Below the pieces are notes generated by a model. That model had not been told where the DNA came from. It worked only from the letters and a program-made list of their open reading frames with translations, and did not search any database. Shown in pieces: positions 18,171 through 27,081 of a DNA stretch of 64,000 nucleotides; within the stretch, counting starts at the first letter, position 1, and the number at the start of each line of letters is the position of its first letter. Source of the DNA: Phycisphaerae bacterium (lineage in GTDB: Bacteria > Planctomycetota > Phycisphaerae > UBA1845); assembly GCA_024102815.1 (NCBI GenBank), contig JAGFJJ010000049.1, positions 1-64,000 on the forward strand. Reading direction: 5' to 3'. A program made the position numbers and the translations under genes.

Positions 18171-19505
18171 CTAGATTCGAATATCGATCCGCCTCCATGC
18201 CGGGTTCGTCGGACTCGATCCCGTTTCCATAACCGAGCGGGAAACCTCCGCTCCCTTGCTTTCGTCACTGCTCCGCGCACCGCGCGGTCCCTCGCCTGAC
18301 GATTCGCGTTGACGAACATCGCCGGAGTCGAATCCGCCCGCGGAAAAGTCCGCGGTCGCGGGGTTCGGGTTCACGTTCACATCGATTCGATCGACGGTCA
18401 CGCCGGCATGCGCCAGGGCAAGCCGGAGCTGGTTGATGCGCTCATGCACGACGTTGCGCGCCTCGGGGGTTTCGGTGTGCACGTCGACCTGAAGGGCATC
18501 GCCTTCCAGCCGGACGTCGACGCGCATTCGGCCCAGTTCCGGCGGGTCGAGGTGCAACCGGGCGGAGGAGAATCGGTCGGCCGTGCGTAGACGAATCGAG
18601 CGGACAAGGTCATCGAAGGCGCCGGGACGCAGTGGCTCGCCAGATTCCTTCGACTGCGACGAGCTGCCGGGCCGGTCGCTCTCGCCGGTCGACTTCGACG
18701 CTGACGATTCGCGCGAGGTGCTCGACGAGCGGGCGTCTTGTGCTCCCGGACCGGGTGAAAAAGCTGTGGTCCGGCCCGTCTCACCTTCACCGCGACCGGC
18801 CAGGATCTGAGCGATTTGCCCGGCGGGCTGGGCCGGTCTTGTCAGCGAAGTCTGGGTGGTCGGAGAAGACGATGCCGACGGCGTGACACTCGTCGTCGAT
18901 TCTGCCGCCGGTTGAGAGCCAACATGCGTCCCGGAGTTCGCTATTGGTGATGTCTGATTTGCGCGCCCACGGAGGCCGGGCGTATCCTGCCGCGGTCCCG
19001 GCACTACTCTCCCGGCATCGAGCCTCGGTGCGGGTTGAGAATCGGGCTGAACCGCATCCTGGGTAACTGCGGATCCTCGATCCGTTTTCTGAAAACCGAC
19101 ACCAAATGAGTCGAGCGCCGATGGCGTCGCTGCCGAGTCTGGGAGCCGAGATTCCGCCGAAGCCACGCTCGCCTTCCGTCGGGCGGTGACGCTGGCCTGT
19201 TCAAATCGTGCATCCGCCCGGCCGCTGAGTGCATCTGCGCGCGCATCGCTGGTGAGCGTTTCCAGCCGGCCCTGCCGGCCCTCTTTCGCGGGCGCCTCGA
19301 ACATGCCCTTGGCGCCGCCGACTTCAACGGCCTGCGTGCTGGTCGGTGACACGCTCACGGCATTGAGCAACCCGGCAAAGGTATCGCCGTCGGCGGGGAT
19401 CGGCACCTCGCGCTCGTCGCTGCCGCGCGGCTTCGTCCACGGAGACTTCGCCGGTGCGTCGAATGGCGCACCGCGATAGGTCAGCGCTGTTGCGGTGCCG
19501 CTCAT
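18171..19505 (-). CDS. fliK: FliK-like hook-length control protein
   Basis: Probable secreted ruler that sets hook length and triggers the FlhB switch. The 444 residues are Ser/Thr/Pro/Gln-rich with no clear fold up to about residue 330. A C-terminal domain of the Flg_hook type follows: LRTADRFSSARLHLDPPELG, RMRVDVRLEGDALQVDVHTE, then ARNVVHERINQLRLALAHAG. The LxPxxLGxxxVxLxxxxxxL pattern is the family hallmark. The start overlaps the preceding MotE-like gene by four bases (ATGA). The N-terminal part is not alignable by eye. Confidence 0.88.
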   Translation of the reverse strand: MSGTATALTYRGAPFDAPAKSPWTKPRGSDEREVPIPADGDTFAGLLNAVSVSPTSTQAVEVGGAKGMFEAPAKEGRQGRLETLTSDARADALSGRADARFEQASVTARRKASVASAESRLPDSAATPSALDSFGVGFQKTDRGSAVTQDAVQPDSQPAPRLDAGRVVPGPRQDTPGLRGRANQTSPIANSGTHVGSQPAAESTTSVTPSASSSPTTQTSLTRPAQPAGQIAQILAGRGEGETGRTTAFSPGPGAQDARSSSTSRESSASKSTGESDRPGSSSQSKESGEPLRPGAFDDLVRSIRLRTADRFSSARLHLDPPELGRMRVDVRLEGDALQVDVHTETPEARNVVHERINQLRLALAHAGVTVDRIDVNVNPNPATADFSAGGFDSGDVRQRESSGEGPRGARSSDESKGAEVSRSVMETGSSPTNPAWRRIDIRI

Positions 19506-20185
19506 GGACCGGACTCTCCCCCTGAGATTTCCGCTGACTTTTCCGGAGACACCTCGCGCATGCGCTGGAGAATGATCATCATGCGCTGCAGTTGTCCGGG
19601 CTCCGTCGCAGCCTGCACGATCTTCTGCGCTTTGCGCGTTTCCATCTCGACGAGCAGGCGCGCCGCTTCGTCGGGATCGCCCTGACCCAGAAGATGCAGA
19701 ACAGCCGCCTTGGGCTTAAGCCCTTCGAGGATTTCGATCTGCTTGCGGAAGCCCTCCGTATCACGCTCCTGGGCAGCTTCGGCTTCGCGTTTTGCCGCCT
19801 CGGCCTGTTCCTTTTCAAACGCTTCCCGTTCAGCCTGGATTCGCAGGAGTATGCTGTTGTTCAGCGCCAGGCGCTGGCGGAGCTCCTCCTTGATGCGCTC
19901 CGCTTCACGTTGCATGATTTCGATCTTCTCCGCGTCCGCAGGGACGGCAGCCGCTTCGGTTTCCATCTCAGACGGCGCTGACGGTTCCCCAGGCGGTTGC
20001 GGCACATCGGGCCCCGCCACTTTCGCCCCGCGCATCACGGCCACGATGGCCTGGACCTTCTCCGGCGAAATTCCCCCGGCGAAGATCGCGTACGCCCCCA
20101 GCCCGCCGAAGACGAGCAGGTTCAGCAGCGCAAACAGCGCCACCGAATCATAAAGGCGTCGAAATAGCGAGGGCTGGCTGATCAT
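19502..20185 (-). CDS. MotE-like membrane protein with MgtE_N-type domain
   Basis: The 227 residues have one N-terminal helix (SVALFALLNLLVFGGLGAYA), a Pro-rich spacer and a long charged coiled coil (about residues 85-155). The end reads LKPKAAVLHLLGQGDPDEAA, RLLVEMETRKAQKIVQAA, then EPGQLQRMMIILQRMRE, resembling the MgtE intracellular N domain seen in MotE-type flagellar chaperones. MotE is described as a MotC/stator partner in rhizobia; here only the architecture and locus (between fliJ and fliK) support a flagellar role. It overlaps fliK by ATGA. Confidence 0.75.
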   Translation of the reverse strand: MISQPSLFRRLYDSVALFALLNLLVFGGLGAYAIFAGGISPEKVQAIVAVMRGAKVAGPDVPQPPGEPSAPSEMETEAAAVPADAEKIEIMQREAERIKEELRQRLALNNSILLRIQAEREAFEKEQAEAAKREAEAAQERDTEGFRKQIEILEGLKPKAAVLHLLGQGDPDEAARLLVEMETRKAQKIVQAATEPGQLQRMMIILQRMREVSPEKSAEISGGESGP

Positions 20186-20206
20186 GTGCGATTCCGCTTC
20201 GGTCGA

Positions 20207-20680
20207 TTAGGACCGGCTCCGGGACTCCCATTGCACGCGGCGAAGTACAACGCTCGCGGCGGCTTCGTCGTCCACGGCCTGCTCTTCCCGTTGAACTTCT
20301 TCCCGGTGTCGCCTCCAGCGTCGCTCGCGGAGCTTCTCGATCACGCGGAGATTCTTTGTCGCCTCGGCCAGCAGTTCCCGCTGCCGCTGAAGTTCCGCGC
20401 GGCTCTGGACGACGCGCTCGCCGGCCAAGTGCAGTTGTTCATGCAGCCACGCGCGGTGGCGCTGTTCGGCTCGAAGGGCGGACAGATCGAGACTTTCGCC
20501 TTGCCGCTGCGTCGATGCGTGCATGAGCGAATCACGAAGGCTGCGGTTGAGGTCGTCAACGTAGTTCTCGGACGTCTGCACGGCGGCGATCGCCTCGGCG
20601 AGTGCGCGGCGCTGCTGATCCCGGGCGACTTGCCGCAGGCGCTGAACGACCTCCAGACGAAAGCGGAAACGTCCCGCCAT
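20207..20680 (-). CDS. fliJ: FliJ, flagellar export ATPase stalk protein
   Basis: The 157 residues form an almost continuous charged coiled coil, beginning AGRFRFRLEVVQRLRQVARD, a typical FliJ start. FliJ acts as the central stalk in the FliI hexamer and links it to FlhA. It lies 12 bases after fliI and before the MotE-like gene. Coiled coils are weakly conserved, so the call rests on architecture, length and position. Confidence 0.88.
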   Translation of the reverse strand: MAGRFRFRLEVVQRLRQVARDQQRRALAEAIAAVQTSENYVDDLNRSLRDSLMHASTQRQGESLDLSALRAEQRHRAWLHEQLHLAGERVVQSRAELQRQRELLAEATKNLRVIEKLRERRWRRHREEVQREEQAVDDEAAASVVLRRVQWESRSRS

Positions 20681-20692
20681 GACAATGGTCCC

Positions 20693-22084
20693 TTAGGCGA
20701 CGCGTGGTGCCACATGACCGCTCGCGCCACCGGCCGATTTCCTCATCGCCGAAAGCTGCGTCCGCGCAGCCTGGATCTGAGCCGCCAGTTCCTTGAGTCG
20801 CGATCCCGTCGAATCGAATTCCGCCCGCTCTCTCATGTCCTGACGCAAAAACATGTCGATGGCGGGTTTAAGTTTCACAGCCACATCGAATTCCACGCTT
20901 GTTCCCGGCGCGTAGGCGCCGACATTGACCAGGTCCTCGATATCCCGCCACACCGCGAGCACGCGTCGTACCTCGCGGGACGCGGCAACCTGCTCTTCAT
21001 CCACGACGTCAACCATGACACGACTGATGCTGTCGAGCACGGCGATCGCGGGGAAGTGGCCACGGTTGGCCAGATCGCGGGCCAGCCAGACGTGCCCGTC
21101 GAGGATGCCACGAATGGCGTCGGAGATCGGCTCGTTGATGTCATCGCCTTCGACGAGCACGGTGTAGAGTCCGGTGATGCTGCCGGTGCGGGTCCGTCCG
21201 CTGCGTTCGAAAAGCCGCGGCAGCATTGCGAAAACGCTGGGTGGGTAGCCGCGCGTTGTGGGGGGCTCGCCGGCGGAAAGCCCAATCTGACGCTGGGCCA
21301 TGGCCATGCGCGTCGTTGAATCCATCATGAGCAGCACGTTCCGGCCCAGATCGCGAAAATACTCCGCCACGGCGGTGGCCACAAAGCCCGCGCGCACGCG
21401 CAGCACGGGTGATTCATCCGACGTGCTGATCACCATCACGCAGCGTTTCAGCCCTTCATCGCCCAGTTCCTTGCGGAGGAAGTCTCCAACTTCGCGTCCG
21501 CGCTCCCCGACCAGGGCCACGACGGTGACATCGGCGGCCGTGAAACGAGCGATCATGCCCATCAGCACGCTTTTGCCCACGCCGGTTCCGGCGAATATGC
21601 CCAGGCGCTGGCCGCCGCCGACGGTGTGCATGGCGTCAATCGCGCGAACGCCCGTGGGCAGGGCCGCGCGGATAGGCGATCGCTCCAGGGCGGGCGGTGC
21701 GTCGCGATAGACCGGATAATGCGCCTCGACCGTGAAGCCCGTATTTCCGCCGATCGGTCTGCCCAGTCCGTCGAGAATGGCCCCCAGCATCTGCCGACCC
21801 ACAGGGACATGCTGACGCTGCGGCAGCGTTTCTACCCGGTCGCCCGGGCGAGCGCCGAGCGGCTCCTGGAGTGTCATCAGTATGGCACCCTCACCCCGGA
21901 AGCCCACGACCTGTGCTTCCAGCGGGCCGTCGGTGGCGCGATCCACGCGGCAGAGGGAGCCCACCGGCGCGGGGAGCCCGTCGGCCACGAGGGTCAGGCC
22001 TGTAACTTCCGCCACACGACCGGCGATGCGCGGCCAACTGCCCTGCCGCAGGAGATCGCGCTGCTGGGCGAACAGTTCAATCAC
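20693..22084 (-). CDS. fliI: FliI, flagellum-specific export ATPase
   Basis: Hexameric ATPase of the export apparatus. I place the start at GTG 22084, giving 463 residues, because upstream in-frame codons translate the fliH 3' end out of frame and the FliI N-terminal barrel begins here. Walker A is GIFAGTGVGKSVLMG (Lys171). Also present are ALVGERGREVGDFLRKELGD, the Walker B region NVLLMMDSTTRMAMAQRQIG, and GEPPTTRGYPPSVFAMLPRL followed by FERSG. It overlaps the fliH stop by eight bases, indicating coupled translation. Confidence 0.97.
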   Translation of the reverse strand: MIELFAQQRDLLRQGSWPRIAGRVAEVTGLTLVADGLPAPVGSLCRVDRATDGPLEAQVVGFRGEGAILMTLQEPLGARPGDRVETLPQRQHVPVGRQMLGAILDGLGRPIGGNTGFTVEAHYPVYRDAPPALERSPIRAALPTGVRAIDAMHTVGGGQRLGIFAGTGVGKSVLMGMIARFTAADVTVVALVGERGREVGDFLRKELGDEGLKRCVMVISTSDESPVLRVRAGFVATAVAEYFRDLGRNVLLMMDSTTRMAMAQRQIGLSAGEPPTTRGYPPSVFAMLPRLFERSGRTRTGSITGLYTVLVEGDDINEPISDAIRGILDGHVWLARDLANRGHFPAIAVLDSISRVMVDVVDEEQVAASREVRRVLAVWRDIEDLVNVGAYAPGTSVEFDVAVKLKPAIDMFLRQDMRERAEFDSTGSRLKELAAQIQAARTQLSAMRKSAGGASGHVAPRVA

Positions 22085-22790
22085 GGCGGGCCTCCTCGCC
22101 GACGAGCAGCGAAACGAGGTCCGCGATCTGCGTTTCCAGCGTGGCATCGACCGAAGTCGCTCCCGCCTCCACGCGGCACCCACCGGGCGAAATGCCTTCT
22201 TCCTTCACGATCGCGATATGACGGGCCGTCTTTCCGGCTTCAGCGAGTTGCGAAGCAAACGTCTCTAGCGTTTGGTGATCTTGCGGATTGGCGAAAACGG
22301 TGATGTCCGTACGCGTGGAGACCGTGTCGAGCGCCCGTCGGAGGTTCGCGCCCGCCGATTCGGAGTGGAGGCTTCCGATCCGGAATGTCAGTTGCCGCGC
22401 GACGTCCACGGCAAACGAGAGCACGTCCCGCTCTGCGGCGATGAGCAGATCCTCCTTCATGGATTCCAGTGATTCGATGGCCTGCGCCAGGGCGGCGGCC
22501 AGTCGGCCGTGCTGCTCGGTGAACTGTTGGGTGGCCTTTTCGAACGCCTCCCGACGGCCGGTATCGGTTCCTTCGGCATGCCCGGTTTGGTAACCGGCTT
22601 CGTGACCTTCCCGCCGGGCTTGATCCAGCATCGCCCGGGCTTCCTCGCGGGCCGTAGCAGTGATTTGCGCCGCCTGGCGATGGGCGTGTTCGATCACGCT
22701 GTTGGCTTCGGCAAGATGGTCGGACAAATCGACGGCTGCGAGCCGCCGCTTGACCGGTCCGACCTCTCCTGCCTTGATCACCGTACCCAT
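22077..22790 (-). CDS. fliH: FliH, export ATPase regulator
   Basis: Peripheral stator of the FliI ATPase complex. The 237 residues begin with a short basic region (VIKAGEVGPVKRRL), followed by an Ala/Glu/Arg helical stretch with repeated small-residue spacing (QAAQITATAREEARAMLDQA, then RREGHEAGYQTGHAEGTDTG). The last is a Gly-rich repeat of the GxxxG type typical of FliH. The C-terminal domain (AERDVLSFAVDVARQLTFR) matches the FliH/HrpE pattern. It sits between fliG (33 bases) and fliI (overlap). Confidence 0.93.
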   Translation of the reverse strand: MGTVIKAGEVGPVKRRLAAVDLSDHLAEANSVIEHAHRQAAQITATAREEARAMLDQARREGHEAGYQTGHAEGTDTGRREAFEKATQQFTEQHGRLAAALAQAIESLESMKEDLLIAAERDVLSFAVDVARQLTFRIGSLHSESAGANLRRALDTVSTRTDITVFANPQDHQTLETFASQLAEAGKTARHIAIVKEEGISPGGCRVEAGATSVDATLETQIADLVSLLVGEEARRD

Positions 22791-22823
22791 CGATACAACC
22801 TTTCGATCCGGACGAGCCGGCGG

Positions 22824-23885
22824 CTAGACGATCATTTCCTTCTCGCCGCCGCGACCGGATATGATGATCTCGCCGGTGTCCTCCAGCCGGCGAACCACAT
22901 CGACGATCTTCTGCTGCGCCGACTCGACATCGCTGACCCGCACCGGTCCCATGTATTCCATGTCTTCCTTGATAAGCTGCACGGCCCGCTCGGACATGTT
23001 GCGGAAAATCTTGTCCGCCAGCTCCGGACTCGCGGTCTTCAGCGCCAGGGCGAGTTCCTCGTTCTCGATCTCCTTCAGCACCATCTGGATGCCCTTGTCG
23101 TTGACCAGCATGATGTCCTCGAAGACGAACATCAGGCGACGGATCTGCTCGACAAGATCGGGGTCCTGGGCTTCGAGTGATTCGAGTATGCCCTTTTCCG
23201 TGCCGCGATCGGCCAGGTTGAGCATCTCCGCCACCGACTCCACGCCACCGACCTTCTGGTACGATTGCGAGACCAAGCCGGAAAGTCGCATCTCCAGACC
23301 CTGCTCCACCTCCTTGATGACCTCGGGGTTCGTGTTGTCCATGTGAGCGATACGCGTAACCACCTCCACCTGCTTGGCGTTCGGGAGGCTCGCCAGGATC
23401 TCTGCGGATTTGTTGGGCGGCAGGTGCGAGAGAATCAGCGAGATGGTCTGCGGGTGCTCGTCCTGGATGAACGTCGCGAGGTTTTCGGTATCCGTCTTGG
23501 CCAGGAAGGAGAACGGCTGTTTGTGGACCTGCTGTTCGATCACGCGCAGGATGCGGCGGGCCTGCTCGGGATTGAGCACCTTCTCCAGGAGTGTCCGGGC
23601 ATATGACACGCCGCCCTGCTTGAGGTACTGACTGGCCAGCGCGAGGTTGTAATACTCTTCGACGATGTGGCCGCGCATGTCCATCGTTACCCGGTCGAGA
23701 TGGGCGATTTCGCGGGTGATCTCCTCGATCGTGTCCTGATCGAAATGCCGAAGCAGTCCCGCGGCCGTCTCCCGGTCCATCGAGAGCAGGAAGATGGCGA
23801 CCTTGGTCAGCCCCTTCAACTGATCGAGCTCCGAGGACGCTCTTCCCTTTGTATTGACCGCTTCAGCCGGCACGATTACCCCCAC
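22824..23885 (-). CDS. fliG: FliG, flagellar motor switch protein
   Basis: Rotor protein that transmits stator torque. The 353 residues show all three FliG domains. The N-terminal domain has LDQLKGLTKVAIFLLSMDRE. The middle domain has FSFLAKTDTENLATFIQDEH, PQTISLILSHLPPNKSAEIL and the EHPQ motif. The C-terminal torque helix is LMFVFEDIMLVNDKGIQMVL with charged residues, then KIFRNMSERAVQLIKEDMEY. It lies 38 bases after fliF. Because fliM is absent from this locus, FliG's middle-domain partner is an open point. Confidence 0.97.
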   Translation of the reverse strand: MGVIVPAEAVNTKGRASSELDQLKGLTKVAIFLLSMDRETAAGLLRHFDQDTIEEITREIAHLDRVTMDMRGHIVEEYYNLALASQYLKQGGVSYARTLLEKVLNPEQARRILRVIEQQVHKQPFSFLAKTDTENLATFIQDEHPQTISLILSHLPPNKSAEILASLPNAKQVEVVTRIAHMDNTNPEVIKEVEQGLEMRLSGLVSQSYQKVGGVESVAEMLNLADRGTEKGILESLEAQDPDLVEQIRRLMFVFEDIMLVNDKGIQMVLKEIENEELALALKTASPELADKIFRNMSERAVQLIKEDMEYMGPVRVSDVESAQQKIVDVVRRLEDTGEIIISGRGGEKEMIV

Positions 23886-23923
23886 TCATGAACATGGACG
23901 TTCTGCCCGGTGTGCTTCCCGGG

Positions 23924-25609
23924 CTATCGATCGTCGTCTTCGATCCAGCGGCGCAGCAGCTCCGCCGCTGCGCGTGGATCGTCCTTGACCAGTTTGGTGA
24001 CCTCCTCGTTGAGTTCCTGGTAGCGGAGCGTGCCCTCATCCACCTCGTGTCCGGTGAGCATGCTCTCCGATCGCTGGGCCTGCCCCACGGTCCCGGGCCC
24101 GACCGCCAAAAAGGGCTCTTCACCCTCGCCGACGCTCGCCTCCTGGAAGTCAACCATGCTCTGTGCGGTCAGCTCCGCCGACCGCCGCGCCAATCGCGTG
24201 AGCATGAACAGGCTCATCATGGCCAGAGCGCCCAACCCCAGGGGAGGACCGTAACCCTTGAGCAATCCCAGCAGATCCAACGAATCCGCCGATGCCGCAC
24301 CACCGGTCCCGCCGGCGCCCACCAGCGCCCACCCTCCGGTCTCGGCGCTCCACGTCATGTCCGGAAAGAGGTCGACCTGCACATCTTCCGGACTCGTGGT
24401 CTGAATGATCCGCTCCACGGCCGCACGAACCCGTGCCACCTGTTTGTCACGAGCGTTCACAAACGCCGGATCATCGTCGGCGATGTCGTCCGAGCCCTGC
24501 CCTCTGGCGGCGAGGCCCGCGATGAAACTGCGCGGAATGCCCACGGCCGCGGTCACGCGCTTCCGCGACAGGGGGATGTCCTCGACGGTCTGTGCTTCCA
24601 CAAGCTGCGGCGGATAGAAATCGGTCGTACTGTCTTCCGTGGTGCTCGATTGTCCGCGCCCGCCCGAGGTAACCGCCAGGCCGACGTTGCTCTGCACGCC
24701 CGGCTCGGACGCCTGGCTGCCTGACGATGACTCCGATGACTTGGTCGTTTCGGACTTCGGCTGGGGTTTGTCGTGCTTGTATACCTCGGTCTTGCGCCGG
24801 GCGGCATCGAGCTCGACAGCAACCTGCACACGTACGCCGGGGATGTAGGACAACTGGTTCTCGATTTTGGAGCGCAGGTGCTCCTCGTTGCGCTTGACGT
24901 TGTCGAGGTAATCCAGGCTCAGGATGTCGTCGGGATGCGGCAGGCTGTACGACCGTCCGCTGCGGGAATCGCGCACCGTCACGGCGTAAGGCTTGAGCCC
25001 CGCGACCGCCCCGCTAACCAGCTTGGCGAACCCCTCCACCATGTCCATGCTCATCTCGCGACCGGGCGAGAGGGTCACGTCGACGGACGCCGTGGGAGCA
25101 TCGGCCGGCATCCCCAGCCGGCGCCGGCTCTGCGGATTGATGATCACCGACGCCTTTTGCACGAACGGCGTGGTGCCGATGATCTTGGCCAGCTCGTTGC
25201 CTCGGGCATAGTTATAGGCGAAGTCGCGCTGCTCGGGAGAAAGAAACGGGTTCTGATCGCTCACGGCCGCAGCCATATCGAAGAGGCTGCCATCGGGCAG
25301 CGCCCCGGCGGAGTGGATCAAGCGAAGCGCGTTGTGCCGATCGGCCGAACGCACGAAAAGTCGCGTTCCCGATGAATGGAACTTGATGCCGTTAGCCCGA
25401 AGTGCTTCCTCGGCCGCACTCATCTCGTCGTAGTTGAACTCGGTGTTGACCAAGGGCACCATCTCCGGCGTCGTGGACCACTGCAGCAACCAGAGCAGGG
25501 AGCCGGCGATCAGCGCCGCGCACAGGCCGATCGCCACGCGCTGCGAGACGTTGAGCACGCGCAACTGCTCGGTGATGTGCTGGAAAAGTTGTCGCAGTCG
25601 TTCGATCAC
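23924..25609 (-). CDS. fliF: FliF, MS-ring protein
   Basis: Forms the inner-membrane MS ring that templates the basal body. The 561 residues comprise an N-terminal helix (VAIGLCAALIAGSLLWLLQW), the periplasmic ring-building domains with LVNTEFNYDEMSAAEEALRA and RGNELAKIIGTTPFVQKASV, an acidic/Ser-rich insertion around residues 285-320, and a second helix near 440-460 (GLGALAMMSLFMLTRLARR). The C-terminal FliG-binding tail is LNEEVTKLVKDDPRAAAELL followed by RRWI. It follows fliE by 58 bases. Confidence 0.97.
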   Translation of the reverse strand: MIERLRQLFQHITEQLRVLNVSQRVAIGLCAALIAGSLLWLLQWSTTPEMVPLVNTEFNYDEMSAAEEALRANGIKFHSSGTRLFVRSADRHNALRLIHSAGALPDGSLFDMAAAVSDQNPFLSPEQRDFAYNYARGNELAKIIGTTPFVQKASVIINPQSRRRLGMPADAPTASVDVTLSPGREMSMDMVEGFAKLVSGAVAGLKPYAVTVRDSRSGRSYSLPHPDDILSLDYLDNVKRNEEHLRSKIENQLSYIPGVRVQVAVELDAARRKTEVYKHDKPQPKSETTKSSESSSGSQASEPGVQSNVGLAVTSGGRGQSSTTEDSTTDFYPPQLVEAQTVEDIPLSRKRVTAAVGIPRSFIAGLAARGQGSDDIADDDPAFVNARDKQVARVRAAVERIIQTTSPEDVQVDLFPDMTWSAETGGWALVGAGGTGGAASADSLDLLGLLKGYGPPLGLGALAMMSLFMLTRLARRSAELTAQSMVDFQEASVGEGEEPFLAVGPGTVGQAQRSESMLTGHEVDEGTLRYQELNEEVTKLVKDDPRAAAELLRRWIEDDDR

Positions 25610-25667
25610 GGCGCGCTGCCATTACCTCGATGATTCACTCGCCCGCACTTCCTCATTCCACATTCGC

Positions 25668-25988
25668 TTAGACGCGCATCTGCTTGATTTCCTCATACGC
25701 ATCGCTGAGCTTGTTGCGTACCTCCATGAGCAGGTCGAACGCGACGCCCGCCTTGTTCACGGCCGCAAGCACTTCGGCAACATTGTCCGTCTGCCCGGTG
25801 ACGAGTTTCTGCACACCCTCGTCGGCCTGCTGTTGCAGGGAGTCCACCTTGTTGAGGCTGTCGATCAGGATCGACTGGAAGTCCGCTCCCTGCGGAGGCG
25901 CATTCACCGGACCCTGCGGGCGCGGCGGCGGCGCGGGTCGTGCTCCCGCCAGGCCTTGGATCGCTGCATTTTGAACCGGGTCGGCCAT
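25668..25988 (-). CDS. fliE: FliE, MS ring-rod junction protein
   Basis: Joins the MS ring to the proximal rod. The 106 residues comprise a Pro/Ala/Gly-rich N-terminus and then the conserved helices: DFQSILIDSLNKVDSLQQQA, LVTGQTDNVAEVLAAVNKAG, and VAFDLLMEVRNKLSDAYEEI. It follows flgC by 25 bases and precedes fliF, the classical flgB-flgC-fliE-fliF order. Confidence 0.96.
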   Translation of the reverse strand: MADPVQNAAIQGLAGARPAPPPRPQGPVNAPPQGADFQSILIDSLNKVDSLQQQADEGVQKLVTGQTDNVAEVLAAVNKAGVAFDLLMEVRNKLSDAYEEIKQMRV

Positions 25989-26013
25989 GTGATGGTTTCC
26001 TTCATGTCGACCT

Positions 26014-26430
26014 TCAGGCGATGAGGCGCAGGGCCGCCGTGGTCATCGCCTTGGTCGCTTCGATTACCGAGACATTCGCTTCGTAGGCCCGCGTTACCAT
26101 CAACGCGTTTACCATCTCCGTATGCTCGTCGACATTCGTGCTCCGCACGTATCCCTTCTGCGGTCCGCTCCGAACCGCCAGCGGACTGTCGGGATCCCAT
26201 CGCAGCCCAAACGGCGCCGGGTCCTCGACGATGGCAGCCACATGAACGCCGGGTTTCGTCGGGTCGCCCGCCTGACCGGCCGCGAAGAGCGGCACGCGCC
26301 GGCGATAGGGTACGTACTCGCCCGACTCGAAGCGCACCGTGTCCTTCATGGAGATGTTGCCCGCGATGACGTCCAAGTGCGTCCGCTGGGCCACCAGCGC
26401 CGAGGTGCTGACATCGAGCGATCCGAACAT
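26014..26430 (-). CDS. flgC: FlgC, proximal rod protein
   Basis: Rod subunit exported by the flagellar machinery. The 138 residues begin MFGSLDVSTSALVAQRTHLD with VIAGNISMKDTVR, where the family usually has a VxxxNxAN motif; the SMKD is a divergent variant. They end YVRSTNVDEHTEMVNALMVT followed by RAYEANVSVIEATKAMTTAA, fully typical. It lies 59 bases after flgB. Confidence 0.95.
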   Translation of the reverse strand: MFGSLDVSTSALVAQRTHLDVIAGNISMKDTVRFESGEYVPYRRRVPLFAAGQAGDPTKPGVHVAAIVEDPAPFGLRWDPDSPLAVRSGPQKGYVRSTNVDEHTEMVNALMVTRAYEANVSVIEATKAMTTAALRLIA

Positions 26431-26489
26431 CCCTGTTCAACCTCCCAAGCAAGCGTGCATCCGGCTCCGCCGGATCGCGACGCCGTCTT

Positions 26490-26921
26490 CTATAACGTTC
26501 CCCGTATGGCCTTGCGCAGGCCGTCGAAGCGCTGGCCCAGCATGGTCGCGGCGAACTCGTAGGTCATGCTGGTCTCCGCCAGTGCAGCCATTTCCTTCTC
26601 GATGGAAACGTTGGTCCCGTCGTGGAACAGAATATTTTCCACGGGAACTTCCTCAGGCCGCGTTTCCAACAAGCCTGCTGCGCTCGTCCGCACCTGCTCA
26701 CCGTCCAGGCACAGGGGGCGGGTTTCGTCCCCGCCGCGATCGGCCAGTGCCTCGGCCAGCGTCGCTTGGAACGATCGCGGGTCGAGCTGCCTGGCGCGAA
26801 ATCCGGGGGTGTTCGCATTGGCAACATTGTCCGCGATCACGCGAAGTCGTGCCTCGCTGAAGGCCATTGTGGCCGTGAGCGCTGCCATCGGACTGCTGTT
26901 GCCCAAGGCGTCGATCAGCAT
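26490..26921 (-). CDS. flgB: FlgB, proximal rod protein
   Basis: Rod subunit and first structural gene of the flagellar operon. I place the start at ATG 26921 (MLIDALGNSSPMAALTATMA), giving 143 residues, because GAGG lies nine bases upstream and the family motif VIADNVANANTPGFRARQLD falls at the expected distance from the start. The C-terminus has IEKEMAALAETSMTYEFAAT followed by MLGQRFDGLRKAIRGTL. A sigma-54 type promoter lies 52 bases upstream. Confidence 0.95.
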   Translation of the reverse strand: MLIDALGNSSPMAALTATMAFSEARLRVIADNVANANTPGFRARQLDPRSFQATLAEALADRGGDETRPLCLDGEQVRTSAAGLLETRPEEVPVENILFHDGTNVSIEKEMAALAETSMTYEFAATMLGQRFDGLRKAIRGTL

Positions 26922-26972
26922 CTCGTTTCCTCGAAGGCGGCTCCGCGACACTCGTCGAAGCGTTGCTGCATG

Positions 26973-26988
26973 GGCAGCGCCCGTGCCA
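26973..26988 (-). promoter_or_regulatory. Sigma-54 (RpoN) promoter for the flgB operon
   Basis: On the minus strand the element reads TGGCACG, four bases, CTGCC. The first block matches the -24 consensus completely. The invariant GG and GC dinucleotides are separated by exactly ten bases, and the -12 block CTGCC differs from TTGCA/T at two positions. A transcript would start near 26962, about 40 bases before the flgB ATG. A sigma-54 dependent activator gene ends 93 bases upstream. Confidence 0.7.
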
Positions 26989-27044
26989 CCCCGCTCAACC
27001 CGCCGTGACGACGCTGTCCGCCACGATTCTCCGTTGTTGGCGCA

Positions 27045-27077
27045 GCGCAGTTCCTGCGCCGGCGCAGTTCCTGCGCC
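27045..27077 (-). promoter_or_regulatory. Tandem palindromes, candidate enhancer (UAS) for the sigma-54 regulator
   Basis: Two adjacent inverted repeats, each GCGCAG-TTC-CTGCGC (the second extended to GGCGCAG-TTC-CTGCGCC), are centred at 27052 and 27069, 17 bases apart. An additional half-site GGCGCAG sits at 27039-27045. They lie about 80-115 bases upstream of the predicted flgB transcription start, the usual location of NtrC-family enhancers, and immediately after the regulator stop codon. No T tract follows on either strand, so a terminator role is unlikely. Confidence 0.55.
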
Positions 27078-27081
27078 CAAT

